From: Prosthecomicrobium sp. N25
GTDB taxonomy: Bacteria > Pseudomonadota > Alphaproteobacteria > Rhizobiales > Ancalomicrobiaceae
Assembly (NCBI RefSeq): GCF_037203705.1
Contig: NZ_JBBCAT010000004.1
Coordinates: forward strand, 124,001-188,000
DNA: 64,000 nt
Reading direction: 5' to 3'
In this document: positions 17,814 to 26,918 of the stretch, piece by piece
Layout of the letters: every line of letters starts with the position of its first letter
How positions within the stretch are numbered: the stretch's first letter is position 1
Made by a program: the position numbers and the translations under genes
Notes under the pieces: model-generated
Seen by the model: only the letters and a program-made list of their open reading frames with translations
Databases searched by the model: none
What the model was told of the DNA's origin: nothing

Positions 17814-18001
17814 TCGGACTGCGGCGATCGGACTGCGCGGCTCGGAGACGCTGGATCGGACCGGCGACCGCCGTCATCCGCGGTAAGCATGGCGGAATCG
17901 CGGCCGGTCGGCAACCGGCCCTGCGCAGGCGGGCGTTGACAAGGGCCGGCGCATGGGATCTCGATCCGCCGTCCTCCCGTCGCCCAACCGAGTTCCGACC
18001 G

Positions 18002-18571
18002 ATGCCCGACGCCCTCGACCTCCTGAAGACCCGCCGCACCGTCGCGGCCCTGCAGCTCGGCGACCCCGGCCCGAGCGAGGACGAGATCCGCGAGCTCGTC
18101 ACGATCGCGGCACGGGTGCCCGACCACGGCAAGCTCGCGCCGTGGCGGTTCGTCCTCTACCGGCGGGCGGACGGGCCCGCGCTCGCGGAGCGCCTGATGC
18201 CGCTCTACCACGCCCGCTTCCCCAACGCCGAGCCGGCCCGAGTCGAGCAGGAGCGAGGGCTCTTCGCGCGCTCGCCGATCACGATCGGGGTGATCTCGAA
18301 AGCCGGCGAACATCCGAAGATCCCGGAATGGGAGCAGGTGCTGTCGGGCGGGGCCTCGGCCATGAACCTCGTCATCGCCGCGCACGCGATGGGCTATGCG
18401 GCGCAGTGGCTGACCGGCTGGTGCGCCTACGACCCGGAGGCCGCCGCCATCCTGGGCGCGAAGGCGGGCGAGCGCTTCGTCGGCTTCGTCCACATCGGCA
18501 CGCCGAAGGAGAAACCCGCCGAGCGGCCGCGACCGGCGGTGGACGACGTGCTCACCGTGTGGAGCGCCTGA
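18002..18571 (+). CDS. Nitroreductase family protein (YdjA-like)
   Basis: A 189-residue FMN-dependent oxidoreductase of the small NfsB/YdjA type. Landmarks are the N-terminal LLKTRRTVAAL, the FMN phosphate-contact segment ARVPDHGKLAPWRF, and the dimer segment GGASAMNLVIAAHAMGYAAQW. YdjA-type members reduce nitro or quinone compounds with NAD(P)H; the physiological substrate is unknown. The ATG at 18002 is chosen as it gives the typical N-terminus. It overlaps functionally with the next gene, a flavin reductase-like protein four bases downstream, and the two are clearly co-transcribed. Confidence 0.88.
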   Translation: MPDALDLLKTRRTVAALQLGDPGPSEDEIRELVTIAARVPDHGKLAPWRFVLYRRADGPALAERLMPLYHARFPNAEPARVEQERGLFARSPITIGVISKAGEHPKIPEWEQVLSGGASAMNLVIAAHAMGYAAQWLTGWCAYDPEAAAILGAKAGERFVGFVHIGTPKEKPAERPRPAVDDVLTVWSA

Positions 18572-18575
18572 CGCT

Positions 18576-19184
18576 ATGTTCTACGAGACCGACGCAAGGC
18601 CCGCCCATCTCCTCCCGCACGATCCCTTCAAGGCCATCGTGGCCCCCCGGCCGATCGGCTGGATCTCGGCGGTCGATCGGGCCGGGCGGGTGAACCTGTC
18701 GCCCTACAGCTTCTTCAACGCGGTCGGCTCGCGGCCGCCGCTCGTCATGTTCTCCAGCGAGGGCATGAAGGACGCGGCGAGCTTCGTGGCCGAGACGATG
18801 GAGTTCGTCTGCAACCTCGCAACCTGGGACCTGCGCGACGCCATGAACGCCACCTCGGCCCCGTTGCCGCGCGGCACCAGCGAGTTCGGCATCGCGGGTC
18901 TGACGCCGGCCCCGTGCCGGCTGGTCAAGGCGCCGCGGGTCAAGGAGGCACCGGTCGCGCTCGAGTGCAAGGCGATCGAGGTGAAGGCGCTCGTCGACCT
19001 CGCCGGCCGGCCCATGGGCTCGCACATGGTGATCGGGCAGGTGGTGGGCGTGCATATCGACGAGGCGATGATCCGGGACGGGCGGTTCGACCTGACGCTG
19101 GCCCGGCCGATCGCGCGGTGCGGCTACAAGGACTACGCGGTGGTGACCGAGCTCTTCCAGATGGAGCGGCCGCCGGGGGGCTGA
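18576..19184 (+). CDS. Flavin reductase-like domain protein
   Basis: A 202-residue protein with the flavin reductase-like FMN-binding split barrel: PRPIGWISAVDRAGRVNLSPYSFFNAV near the N-terminus and ALECKAIEVKALVDLAGRP in the centre. Members bind FMN and supply reduced flavin or act as oxidoreductases themselves; this subgroup is usually annotated only as flavin reductase family. It begins four bases after the nitroreductase stop codon, so the two form a small flavin-dependent redox operon. Confidence 0.87.
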   Translation: MFYETDARPAHLLPHDPFKAIVAPRPIGWISAVDRAGRVNLSPYSFFNAVGSRPPLVMFSSEGMKDAASFVAETMEFVCNLATWDLRDAMNATSAPLPRGTSEFGIAGLTPAPCRLVKAPRVKEAPVALECKAIEVKALVDLAGRPMGSHMVIGQVVGVHIDEAMIRDGRFDLTLARPIARCGYKDYAVVTELFQMERPPGG

Positions 19185-19326
19185 GGCCGGCAGTTTCCGG
19201 CTCCACCGTGCGCGGGCGGCCGATCGCCGCGCGCGGGCCGGCTCGACCGTTCGGCTACTTGTGTTCGGACCGAAACCGGGTACACGCTTCGTCGATGCGC
19301 GACGCGCCCGCTTCGAGAAGGATCCG

Positions 19327-19905
19327 ATGCCGATGACCATGCTCGCCCAGGCCCAGCCCGGCCTCACCCGCAGCCTCGCCGCCGCCCCCGCATGGGCCAA
19401 GGTCGCGGCGGTCCTCGCCGGCACTGCGGTCCTGGCGGCCTCCGCGCGGATCACGGTGCCGATGTGGCCGGTGCCGATGACCATGCAGACCTATGCGCTC
19501 CTCGTCATCGGCGCGCTCTACGGGTCGCGCCTCGGCGCCGCGACCGTGCTCGCCTACCTGGCCGAAGGCGCGATCGGCCTGCCGGTCTTCGCGGCCGGCG
19601 GCGGCCTGCACCACTTCTTCGGCACGACGGGCGGATTCCTGCTCGGCTTTCCCCTAGTCGCCTTCCTCGCCGGCTTCTTCATGGAGCGCGGCTGGGGGCG
19701 GACCCTGCTCGGATCGGCCGCGGGCTTCACGATCGCGCATCTCGCCGTGTTCGTGACGGGCGTGCCCTTCCTCGCCGGGCTGATCGGCTGGGACAAGGCG
19801 ATCGCGCTCGGCTTCCTGCCCTTCGTGGCCGGCACGGTCGTGAAGACCGGCCTCGCCATGGCGACCTACGAGGTGGCGCTCAGGCTGCCGTCGCGGCGCG
19901 GCTGA
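19327..19905 (+). CDS. bioY: Biotin transporter S component
   Basis: A 192-residue membrane protein of the BioY family, the substrate-specific component of biotin ECF transporters. It has about six membrane helices and the family segments ARITVPMWPVPMTMQTYAL, YGSRLGAATVLAYLAEGAIGLPVFAAGGG and TTGGFLLGFP. Solitary BioY without adjacent bioMN is common in alphaproteobacteria and can transport biotin alone or use a shared energising module. The start is placed at the ATG at 19327, with GAGAAGG about six bases upstream; the earlier 19261 start adds a charged 22-residue extension. Confidence 0.92.
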   Translation: MPMTMLAQAQPGLTRSLAAAPAWAKVAAVLAGTAVLAASARITVPMWPVPMTMQTYALLVIGALYGSRLGAATVLAYLAEGAIGLPVFAAGGGLHHFFGTTGGFLLGFPLVAFLAGFFMERGWGRTLLGSAAGFTIAHLAVFVTGVPFLAGLIGWDKAIALGFLPFVAGTVVKTGLAMATYEVALRLPSRRG

Positions 19906-19999
19906 ACGCCCCCGTCACCGGGTTCGCCGAATTACCGTCTGTCGACCGCCGGCCGGGGCCTCGCCCCGGCCTTCGTCGTTCTCGGGGGGACGTTGTCGC

Positions 20000-20938
20000 C
20001 TACTTGGCGGTCGGCCCGGCCTCCGCGGCCGGCTGCTCCTGCTGGCGCTTCTCCTCGATGTTGACGCGGGTCCAGCTGGTCGGGATGCCGAGCGGGTAGA
20101 GGCAGAGGGCGACGAAGACGAGGGGCAGGACGATGCCGGCCGGGCGGCCGTCGGGCGGCGGCTTCGGGCCGGGGACGCGCTCGGCCGCGAAGGCCCAGAC
20201 GAGGCACCCGACGCCGACCAGGGCCATGACGATGTTGAAATACTGGCCCTGGCCGATGCCGAGCCAACCGCCCTCGTAGTCCCGGAAGAAGTCGATCAGG
20301 AAGCGCAGGCCGGCGTAGAGGACGAGGAACGCGCCCATGGCCACCCCGCGGCCGGCCGGAAAGCGCCGGAGCACGAGGGCTAGGATCGGCACCAGGAGGA
20401 GGTTCTTGCCGCCGTCGTAGAGGGCCACCGGATGCCGCGGTCCCTCGACGTTGGGGTAGATGAAGGCCCAGGGTACCCAGGTGACCGAGCCGATGACGCC
20501 GCCCTCGATGAAATTGCCGAGGCGCCCGACGCCCATCACGAAGGCGGCCGGTACGCTCAGCTCGTCGGCGGTCTTCACGAAGGGGTTTCCGGTCGCCCGG
20601 CAGAACAGGAAGATGCCCGTCATGCCGCCGAGCATCACCCCGTGCGACGCCATCCCGCCGCGCCACCAGTCGAGCGCCTGCCAGGGGGCGCCGCGGTAGT
20701 AGTCGAGCTCGTAGACCAGGATGTCAAAGATCCGGCCGCCGAGCATGATGCCCGTCGCCATGGCGATCGAGAAGAGGAGGACGTCCCGGAGCGACCAGCC
20801 GAGCCTGTGGCGCCGGAAGGCGAACCACGCGAAAACGCCGAGGAAGCCGACGGTGTAGACCGCTCCGTACCAGTAGATCGGCAGGCCCATCACGCGCCCG
20901 ATCTCGAGGTCGAAGTCGTGAACGATGCCGTTGGTCAT
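20000..20938 (-). CDS. lgt: Prolipoprotein diacylglyceryl transferase family protein
   Basis: Inner-membrane enzyme that attaches diacylglycerol to the lipobox cysteine of lipoprotein precursors. The 312-residue polytopic protein keeps the Lgt hallmark GRLGNFIEG (Arg and Asn essential in E. coli), the GMASHGVMLGG histidine region, and the late FLIDFFRD arginine. The N-terminus and the substrate-side PSQLYE motif (here HPVALYDG) diverge from the most common form, so this could be a second, specialised Lgt. It has a Gln/Glu-rich cytoplasmic tail. It is encoded just downstream of the lyase and hydratase genes on the same strand, without obvious metabolic linkage. Confidence 0.85.
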   Translation of the reverse strand: MTNGIVHDFDLEIGRVMGLPIYWYGAVYTVGFLGVFAWFAFRRHRLGWSLRDVLLFSIAMATGIMLGGRIFDILVYELDYYRGAPWQALDWWRGGMASHGVMLGGMTGIFLFCRATGNPFVKTADELSVPAAFVMGVGRLGNFIEGGVIGSVTWVPWAFIYPNVEGPRHPVALYDGGKNLLLVPILALVLRRFPAGRGVAMGAFLVLYAGLRFLIDFFRDYEGGWLGIGQGQYFNIVMALVGVGCLVWAFAAERVPGPKPPPDGRPAGIVLPLVFVALCLYPLGIPTSWTRVNIEEKRQQEQPAAEAGPTAK

Positions 20939-20996
20939 GGGGTCGGCCCTCCGCAGTCGATATTCACGATCTGCGAAGTGTCGACATTGACCCCGG

Positions 20997-21875
20997 TCAA
21001 CGGCCGCTGCGGCCCGCCCGCGCCAGGATGCGTTCCGCCTGCCTGAGATGCGGGCGGTCGACCATCTTGCCGGCGATGCCGATCACGCCGACGTCGCCGG
21101 CGGCCCGGAAGGCCTCGACGATCGCTTCGGCCTCGGCGACGGCCTCGGGGGAGGGCGTGAAGAGGGCGTTGATGACGGGCACCTGCGCGGGATGGATCGC
21201 CATCTTGGCGGTGAAGCCGTCCCGCACGGCGTCGCGGCACTCGGCCTCGAGGCCCGCTTCGTTGCGGAAATCGACAGTGACGGTGTCGACCGGGGCGACC
21301 TCGGCGGCGGCGGCGCCGAGGAGGGTCAGGCTGCGGGCGAGGCGGTAGGGCTCGAGCCACCGGCCGGCGGCGTCCCGGTTGGCGTGGGCGCCGAGATCGG
21401 CGGCGAGGTCCTCGCCGCCCCACGCCAGGCCCGCGAGCCGGGCCGAGGATCCGCGATAGGTGCCGCACTGGAAGACGGCCAGGGCCGTCTCGGTCACGAT
21501 GGGCAGGATCGCGACCCCGCCGTCCGGCCGGTCCGCCAGGGCCTCGCGCACCGCGATGCGGGCGTCGAGGCGGGCGACGTCCGGCCCGCCGGCAGCCTTC
21601 GGCAGGACGATGCCCTCGGCTCCGGCGGCCACCACGGTGTCGAGGTCGTCGTCGGTCAGGCCCGTGTCGAAGGCGTTGACGCGGACGAAGAGCCGGGGGC
21701 GTCCCGCGGCCGGGACGTTCGCCTTCAGGAACGCCGCGGTGGTGACGCGGGCGGCGGCCTTGGCAGCCGGGGCGACGGAATCCTCCAGGTCGACCAGGAG
21801 GACGTCGGCGCCGGAGGCCAGGGCCTTGTCGAGCTTGCGGGTGCTGTCGCCGGGGACGAAGAGGAGCGAGCGCAT
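20997..21875 (-). CDS. HpcH/HpaI-type CoA ester lyase (CitE-like)
   Basis: A 292-residue (beta-alpha)8 lyase of the CitE/malyl-CoA lyase family. Landmarks are the opening SLLFVPGDSTRKLDKALASG, the metal-binding VDLEDSV, the substrate-contact FVRVNAFDTGL, GIVLPKA, and PIVTETALAVF. Family members cleave malyl-CoA, citramalyl-CoA or beta-methylmalyl-CoA to acetyl- or propionyl-CoA and glyoxylate or pyruvate. The MaoC-type hydratase gene ends six bases upstream, so the pair probably processes an unsaturated C4/C5 CoA ester (mesaconyl-CoA-like). The exact substrate is inference. Confidence 0.87.
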   Translation of the reverse strand: MRSLLFVPGDSTRKLDKALASGADVLLVDLEDSVAPAAKAAARVTTAAFLKANVPAAGRPRLFVRVNAFDTGLTDDDLDTVVAAGAEGIVLPKAAGGPDVARLDARIAVREALADRPDGGVAILPIVTETALAVFQCGTYRGSSARLAGLAWGGEDLAADLGAHANRDAAGRWLEPYRLARSLTLLGAAAAEVAPVDTVTVDFRNEAGLEAECRDAVRDGFTAKMAIHPAQVPVINALFTPSPEAVAEAEAIVEAFRAAGDVGVIGIAGKMVDRPHLRQAERILARAGRSGR

Positions 21876-21881
21876 GCCGGG

Positions 21882-22349
21882 TCAGGCCTCGGGGGTCTCG
21901 GCCGGGCGCTTCTGCAGGAAGACCTGGCGCTTGCACTCGGCGACCAGGATGCCGTCCTGGTTCATGGCGCGATGCAGGAACTCGACGATGCCGGCGTCGG
22001 GCCGGGAGCGCGACTCGCGCTTCGACAGGCACTCGGTCTCGACCCGGATGGTGTCGCCGTGGAAGACCGGATGGGGAAAGCGGACATCGGTCATGCCGAG
22101 GTTGGCGACGATGGTGCCGAGTGTCGTCTCGTGCACGGAGATGCCGATGAGCAGACTGAGGGTGAAGAGCGAGTTGACCAGCGGCCGGCCCCACTCGCTC
22201 TTCGCGGCATAGTCGAAGTCGATGTGAAGGGGTTGAGGGTTGAAGGTGAGGCTGGAGAACAGGACGTTGTCCATCTCGGTCACGCTGCGGCGGATCGGAT
22301 GGCGGACGAGCTTCCCCACTTCCCATTCGTCGAAATAGAGACCGGGCAT
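21882..22349 (-). CDS. MaoC family (R)-hydratase
   Basis: A 155-residue hot-dog-fold hydratase. The N-terminal region has [27 protein letters not shown], containing the Asn-Pro-x-x-x-His-Asp-type catalytic segment of MaoC hydratases (NPQPLHID). The centre has [24 protein letters not shown]. Close relatives of this shape act on mesaconyl-CoA or related branched CoA esters. It starts the lyase pair, with the CitE-like gene six bases downstream on the minus strand; the start is preceded by GGAGCGA. Function beyond hydratase is inferred from the partner. Confidence 0.85.
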   Translation of the reverse strand: MPGLYFDEWEVGKLVRHPIRRSVTEMDNVLFSSLTFNPQPLHIDFDYAAKSEWGRPLVNSLFTLSLLIGISVHETTLGTIVANLGMTDVRFPHPVFHGDTIRVETECLSKRESRSRPDAGIVEFLHRAMNQDGILVAECKRQVFLQKRPAETPEA

Positions 22350-22431
22350 TCGCTCCTCCGTTCAGGTCGTTAACCCCGTCTTTACCGCGTTCGCAGAGGG
22401 TTAACGGATCGTTGATGCGTCCGGGCCCGCC

Positions 22432-23838
22432 ATGCAGATCGAGGGATCCACATCCGTCCAGCCGCGCGTGGCGGAGGCTCTCAGGGCCGCCAGCGAGACG
22501 ACGGGCACGTCCTTCGACTATCTCGTCTCGACCGCCTACCGGGAATCGACCTTCCGGCCCGAACTCCGCGCGACGACCTCGACGGCGACCGGGCTCTTCC
22601 AGTTCCCGGAACAGCCCTGGCTGGAGCTGATCAAGGAGGACGGGCCCTCGGTCGGGCTGGCGGCGGCCGCGTCGGCCATCGTGCGCGAGCCGAACGGCCG
22701 CTACACGGTCGCCGACCCGGCGACCAGACAACAGATCCTCGACCTGCGCAATGACCCGCTCGTCTCGTCCGTGATGGCGGGGCGCTTCACCCAGCGCAAC
22801 GCCGCCTCGCTCACCCAGTCGATCGGGCGCACGCCGAGCCAGCAGGATCTCTACGTCGCCCACGTGCTCGGGGCGACCGGCGGGGCGCGGCTGATCCGCA
22901 TGGCGGCGGAGACGCCGAACGCCGCCGCGGCGCCGGCCTTCCCGGCGGCGGCCGCCGCGAACGTCCCGATCTTCTACAACCGCGACGGCAGCGCCCGGAC
23001 CGCCGCCGAGGTCTACGGCTTTCTGGCGAAGGCCCATCCGACCGGGCCGCTGCCGCCCGCCGGGACGGCGACCGCGACGGCGCCCCGGGTGCCGCCCGCG
23101 GCGCTCGCCGACATGATCCGCGCGCAGGTGGCGGCCCGGGTCTCCGGCGAATCGGCGCTCGGCGGGTCGGGCGGGCAGGCCCTCCAGCGGTCGCTGTCGC
23201 AGACCACGCTCCCGGGCGAGGCGAGCGGCACGGCGCCGCCGACCGGCGCGGCCCTGCAGGGCTGGCGGGCGCGCATGCCGTCGGATGCCTTCTCGGCCCT
23301 GTTGCGCACCGACACGGCCGGCGGCCCCGGCCTCAATACGAGCGGGGCGCTCGGCTATGCCGATCCGGGCACCGCGCCGGCGACGCGGACCGCGCCGGCC
23401 CAGGCCGGCGGCCCCGGGGTCGGCCAGTTGCCCGTGGCGGGGGCGCTGGCAGCGCCGCGGCCGAGTCGGATGGCGATGGCAGCCCTCGCCGGCGGGGCGC
23501 CGCGGGCGCCGCTGCCCATGGTGACGTCTCCGCTCGGCGTCGCCCGGCCGAGCCGCTTCTCCATGGCCGCCCTGATGGACGGCGCGGGCAACGGGACCAC
23601 CGCCACGGACGCCCTGCGCGCGACGGCGCCGGCCGCGGCGGCTTCCCCGCCCAAGGCGGCCCTCGAGCCGCTCTCGATCCTGCCGCCCGCGGTCGCGGCC
23701 GCGGCCCCGGTCCGGGTGCGGACGGTCGCCGTCCAGCCCGCAGCCACCGCGACGGCAGTGCAAGGCGGGCCGGCCACGGTGCGGCCGCGCGCGCCCGGGC
23801 AGCCGCTCGACCTGACGCGCTACATGCCGCTGCGCTGA
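22432..23838 (+). CDS. Lytic transglycosylase-like (SLT domain) protein
   Basis: A 468-residue protein whose first 150 residues form a lysozyme-like fold: DYLVSTAYRESTFRPEL carries the likely catalytic Glu38, followed by TGLFQFPEQPWLEL. From about residue 160 the sequence becomes a long Ala/Pro/Gly-rich low-complexity tail with two similar words (PRPSRMAMAALAGGA and ARPSRFSMAALMDGA). There is no classical signal peptide, so export would need a specialised route such as the flagellar or another secretion apparatus. It precedes the DUF2336 gene on the same strand; both may be part of a cell-surface or motility-related group. Confidence 0.75.
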   Translation: MQIEGSTSVQPRVAEALRAASETTGTSFDYLVSTAYRESTFRPELRATTSTATGLFQFPEQPWLELIKEDGPSVGLAAAASAIVREPNGRYTVADPATRQQILDLRNDPLVSSVMAGRFTQRNAASLTQSIGRTPSQQDLYVAHVLGATGGARLIRMAAETPNAAAAPAFPAAAAANVPIFYNRDGSARTAAEVYGFLAKAHPTGPLPPAGTATATAPRVPPAALADMIRAQVAARVSGESALGGSGGQALQRSLSQTTLPGEASGTAPPTGAALQGWRARMPSDAFSALLRTDTAGGPGLNTSGALGYADPGTAPATRTAPAQAGGPGVGQLPVAGALAAPRPSRMAMAALAGGAPRAPLPMVTSPLGVARPSRFSMAALMDGAGNGTTATDALRATAPAAAASPPKAALEPLSILPPAVAAAAPVRVRTVAVQPAATATAVQGGPATVRPRAPGQPLDLTRYMPLR

Positions 23839-23941
23839 GCCGTAACCCCTAACGCTTCGCAAAAGAACGCGGTGAACGGATCGTTAAGCCTTCCCGTGCG
23901 AGCCTCGCCGGGAGGGCAATCCGGTCGAGAGAGTAGGCGAG

Positions 23942-25390
23942 ATGATCGTCGAGCAGTTCTTGAGATGGCTGACCACCGCCTCGGCGGAAGAACGGGCCGG
24001 CGCCGCGCGCCCGCTCGTCCGGGCGTGCCTGCACGCAGGCCTGGAGGGGCCGGACCGCGACACGCTCGAGGCGATCATGATGGTCTATCTCGACGATGGG
24101 GAGGCCTGCGTGCGCAAGGCGCTCGCCGAGGCGCTGGCCGCGGATCCGGCGGCGCCGCATCCGGTGGTCCTCACCCTGGCGCAGGACGAACCCGCGATCG
24201 CGGCGGCGGTCGTGGCCGCCTCGCCGGTGCTGCTCGACGCCGAACTGGTCGACCTCGTGGCGGGCGGGAGCCTGCCGGTCCAGATCGCCGCGGCGGCGCG
24301 GGAGGGCGTGAGCCCCGGCCTCGCGGCGGCGATCGCCGAGGTGGGCGAGCCTGCCGCCCTGGTCACGCTGCTCGGCAACCACGGGGCCGCCATCCCGGTC
24401 TTCAGCCTGAAGCGGATCGTGGAGCGGGCGGGGGACGACACGGACGTCCTCGAGGCGCTGCTCGAGCGTCCGGGGGTCCCGATCGGCATCCGGCAATCGC
24501 TCCTGGAAAGGCTGGCGGTCGCCTGCCACGACCTCGTGCTGATGCGCTCGACGCTGCGGGAGGACCGGGTCGAGGCGATCCTGCGCGAGGCGAAGGACAA
24601 GGCGACGCTCGCGCTCGCGGCCGGCGCGCGGGACGAGGAACTCCGCCCGCTCGCCGAGCACCTGCGCGAGACGGGCCAGCTCACCACGCTCCTCCTGATC
24701 CGTGCTGCTTGCACGGGTAACATCCGCTTCCTGCGGGAGGCGCTGGCGATCCTGTCCGGCGTGCCTCCGCACCGCGTCTCCGCGCTCCTGTCGGATCGGC
24801 GGGAGGGCGGGTTCCGGGCCCTCTACCGGAAGGCCGGGATGCCCGGGCGGGTCTATCCCGCGTTCCGGGCGGCCATCGAGGTCAATCGCGACCTGGCTGG
24901 GGGCGACGGGCCCGTCGACACCCACGCCTTCGCGCGCCGGGTGATCGACCGCATCCTGCAGCAGACCGGCACGGCCGATCCGGAGGTCGCCGACCTCATC
25001 GTGATCCTGCGACGCTTCTCGGCCGAGGCCGCGCGGGACGGGGCACGGCGGCTCGTGGCGGAGACGCTCCAGCAGCCGGCGGCGCTGCCGGGACCGGAGG
25101 GGGACGGCCTCGAGGACCTCGCGGAGGCGGCGCTCGCCGAAGAGATGGGGGTGGACCCGGAGGGGCTCGACGCGGCGGCGGACCTGGCCGTGCCGCCCTT
25201 CCCGGCGAACCGGGGCGAGGCCGATGGGGGCCGACCGGCGGCCGACGAGGCCCGGGCGGCGACATTCGAGCCCGAGGCGACCGAGCCGGCGGCCTGTGCG
25301 GGTGACGACCTCGGGAGCGTCGACGAGATCGGTCCGGACGAGGCGGAGGGCGTCGCGCCCGCTGACGGTGGAAACCGCCGGGCGGCCTGA
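23942..25390 (+). CDS. DUF2336 domain protein
   Basis: A 482-residue, largely helical protein. The start MIVEQFLRWLTTASAEERAGAARPLV and the following HEAT-like helical repeats (for example RDTLEAIMMVYLDDGEACVRKALAEAL) match DUF2336, an alphaproteobacterial family with several copies per genome. No catalytic motif is seen. The C-terminal 90 residues are acidic and low-complexity. DUF2336 proteins are often found near chemotaxis or c-di-GMP genes; here the adjacent convergent gene encodes an Hpt-domain protein, which supports a signalling role, but this is inference. Confidence 0.82.
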   Translation: MIVEQFLRWLTTASAEERAGAARPLVRACLHAGLEGPDRDTLEAIMMVYLDDGEACVRKALAEALAADPAAPHPVVLTLAQDEPAIAAAVVAASPVLLDAELVDLVAGGSLPVQIAAAAREGVSPGLAAAIAEVGEPAALVTLLGNHGAAIPVFSLKRIVERAGDDTDVLEALLERPGVPIGIRQSLLERLAVACHDLVLMRSTLREDRVEAILREAKDKATLALAAGARDEELRPLAEHLRETGQLTTLLLIRAACTGNIRFLREALAILSGVPPHRVSALLSDRREGGFRALYRKAGMPGRVYPAFRAAIEVNRDLAGGDGPVDTHAFARRVIDRILQQTGTADPEVADLIVILRRFSAEAARDGARRLVAETLQQPAALPGPEGDGLEDLAEAALAEEMGVDPEGLDAAADLAVPPFPANRGEADGGRPAADEARAATFEPEATEPAACAGDDLGSVDEIGPDEAEGVAPADGGNRRAA

Positions 25391-25424
25391 CCGCCGGGGG
25401 CGGCCACCGGGCCGGTCCCGCGCC

Positions 25425-25976
25425 TCAGAGCGCGCGAAGGCTCCGCAGGTAGTCGTCCGTGACCTCCTCCAGCCGCTCCGCCAGGCGGAGGGCGACCGGG
25501 GTCCCCTCGTCGCGGGCGTTCTCTGCGACCACGGCGCGGACCGCCTGGACGTGCTGGCGGACGAGGTCCGGGGGCAGGCGATCGGAGGGGCCTGCGTGGT
25601 CGAGCAGCAGGCAGAGGCTGCCGGCGATCCGGCCGGCGAGTGGGAAACCGAGGGTGGCGGCCTGGCCCTTGATGTCGTGGGCGGAGCGGTAGAGGTCGGC
25701 CCGGTCGTCCGCCGCGAAGCCGCTCGCCTCGGCCTTGCGGCCGGTCTCCGCGAGCGCCAGCGTCTCGTCCTCGATCCACATGGAGAAGGTCTTCTCCATC
25801 CGCTTCAGCGCGGCCTCGGCAGCCTGGACGGGGTCCTTCTCGCCCCGCTTCAGCTTGATCTCCTTGGCCTTGGAGCGCAGGTCGACCGGCGAGGCGATGC
25901 GCTCTCCGTCGCCGATCTCGAATTCGTCCACGACCTCGTCGTCGAAGGTCTCTTCCCTGGCCTTGGCGCGCGCCAT
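25425..25976 (-). CDS. Hpt (histidine phosphotransfer) domain protein
   Basis: A 183-residue cytoplasmic protein. The C-terminal 110 residues form a four-helix Hpt bundle with the phosphorylation signature SAHDIKGQAATLGF, the phosphoacceptor being His100. The N-terminal 60 residues are charged and probably disordered, containing the Lys-rich segment KAKEIKLKRGEKD. It lacks a kinase catalytic domain, so it would relay phosphate from a hybrid kinase to a response regulator. It converges with the DUF2336 gene. Confidence 0.85.
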   Translation of the reverse strand: MARAKAREETFDDEVVDEFEIGDGERIASPVDLRSKAKEIKLKRGEKDPVQAAEAALKRMEKTFSMWIEDETLALAETGRKAEASGFAADDRADLYRSAHDIKGQAATLGFPLAGRIAGSLCLLLDHAGPSDRLPPDLVRQHVQAVRAVVAENARDEGTPVALRLAERLEEVTDDYLRSLRAL

Positions 25977-26056
25977 CTCGTCCGATCCCGCCTGTTCGCC
26001 GGCGAGTCTGCGCGCTCCGCTTTAAGATTCAGTGTCCTGCGCGATTTTCGCAGCGG

Positions 26057-26839
26057 TCAGTACTGGAACTGCTCGGCCAGGATCCGCTCTTCCCAGTTGT
26101 GCTCGGGGTCGAACATGATCAGGCTCTCGGAGTGCCGGTCCTGCTTCACCGTGACCTCGACGACGTCGCGGATCTCGGTGTGGTCGGCGGCGGCGCCCAT
26201 CGGGCGCTTCTGCGGCTCGAGCACCTCGATGCGGATCAGGCAGCGGTCGGGAACGAGCGCGCCGCGCCAGCGGCGGGGACGGAAGGGGCTGATCGGGGTG
26301 ACGGCGAGCAGCGGCGCGCCGAGCGGGATGATCGGCCCGTGCGCCGAAAGGTTGTAGGCCGTGGAGCCGGCCGGGGTGGCGACGATGACGCCGTCGCAGG
26401 CGAGGTCGGGCAGGCGCTCGACGCCGTCGATGACCAGCTTCAGCCGCCCCGCCTGGTAGGTCTGCCGCCAGAGCGAGACCTCGTTGAAGGCGCGCGCCTC
26501 GTGCTTGCCGCCCCCGGCGTCGGTGGCCCGCATGAGGAGGGGCCGGATCGAGGAGGACTCCGCGACGGCCAGCCGGTCCAGGAGGCCGTCCGGCTTGTAC
26601 TCGTTCATCAGGAACCCGACCGTGCCGCGGTGCATGCCGTAGATCGGCTTGCCGGTGTTCATGAAGCGGTGCAGCGTCTGGAGCATGAAGCCGTCGCCGC
26701 CGAGGGCGACGATGACGTCGGCCTGGTCGGGCGGCGCGGAGCCGTAGACATGGGAGAGCCTGCGCCGGGCAGCCTCGGCCTCCTCGGAGGGGCTCGCCAC
26801 GAAGCAGATGTTGTCGAGCCTGGGGCGTTCGCGGGTCAT
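26057..26839 (-). CDS. nadK: NAD kinase
   Basis: Phosphorylates NAD to NADP. The 260-residue protein has the family motif GGDG at residues 47-50 ([12 protein letters not shown]), the [11 protein letters not shown] segment, AFNEVSL with the catalytic-area Asn-Glu, and [21 protein letters not shown]. It lacks the N-terminal extension of eukaryotic enzymes. The ATG at 26839 is preceded by GGAAGG; a longer frame starting at 26890 runs into the divergent cutA promoter. It is a single gene divergent from cutA. Confidence 0.95.
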   Translation of the reverse strand: MTRERPRLDNICFVASPSEEAEAARRRLSHVYGSAPPDQADVIVALGGDGFMLQTLHRFMNTGKPIYGMHRGTVGFLMNEYKPDGLLDRLAVAESSSIRPLLMRATDAGGGKHEARAFNEVSLWRQTYQAGRLKLVIDGVERLPDLACDGVIVATPAGSTAYNLSAHGPIIPLGAPLLAVTPISPFRPRRWRGALVPDRCLIRIEVLEPQKRPMGAAADHTEIRDVVEVTVKQDRHSESLIMFDPEHNWEERILAEQFQY

Positions 26840-26918
26840 GTCGGCCTTCCGGGAACTTCGGCGAGTATCACGGGCTTCGGCGCCCGACAAGCAGACGGCG
26901 CGTCACGGGAGGTGACCC

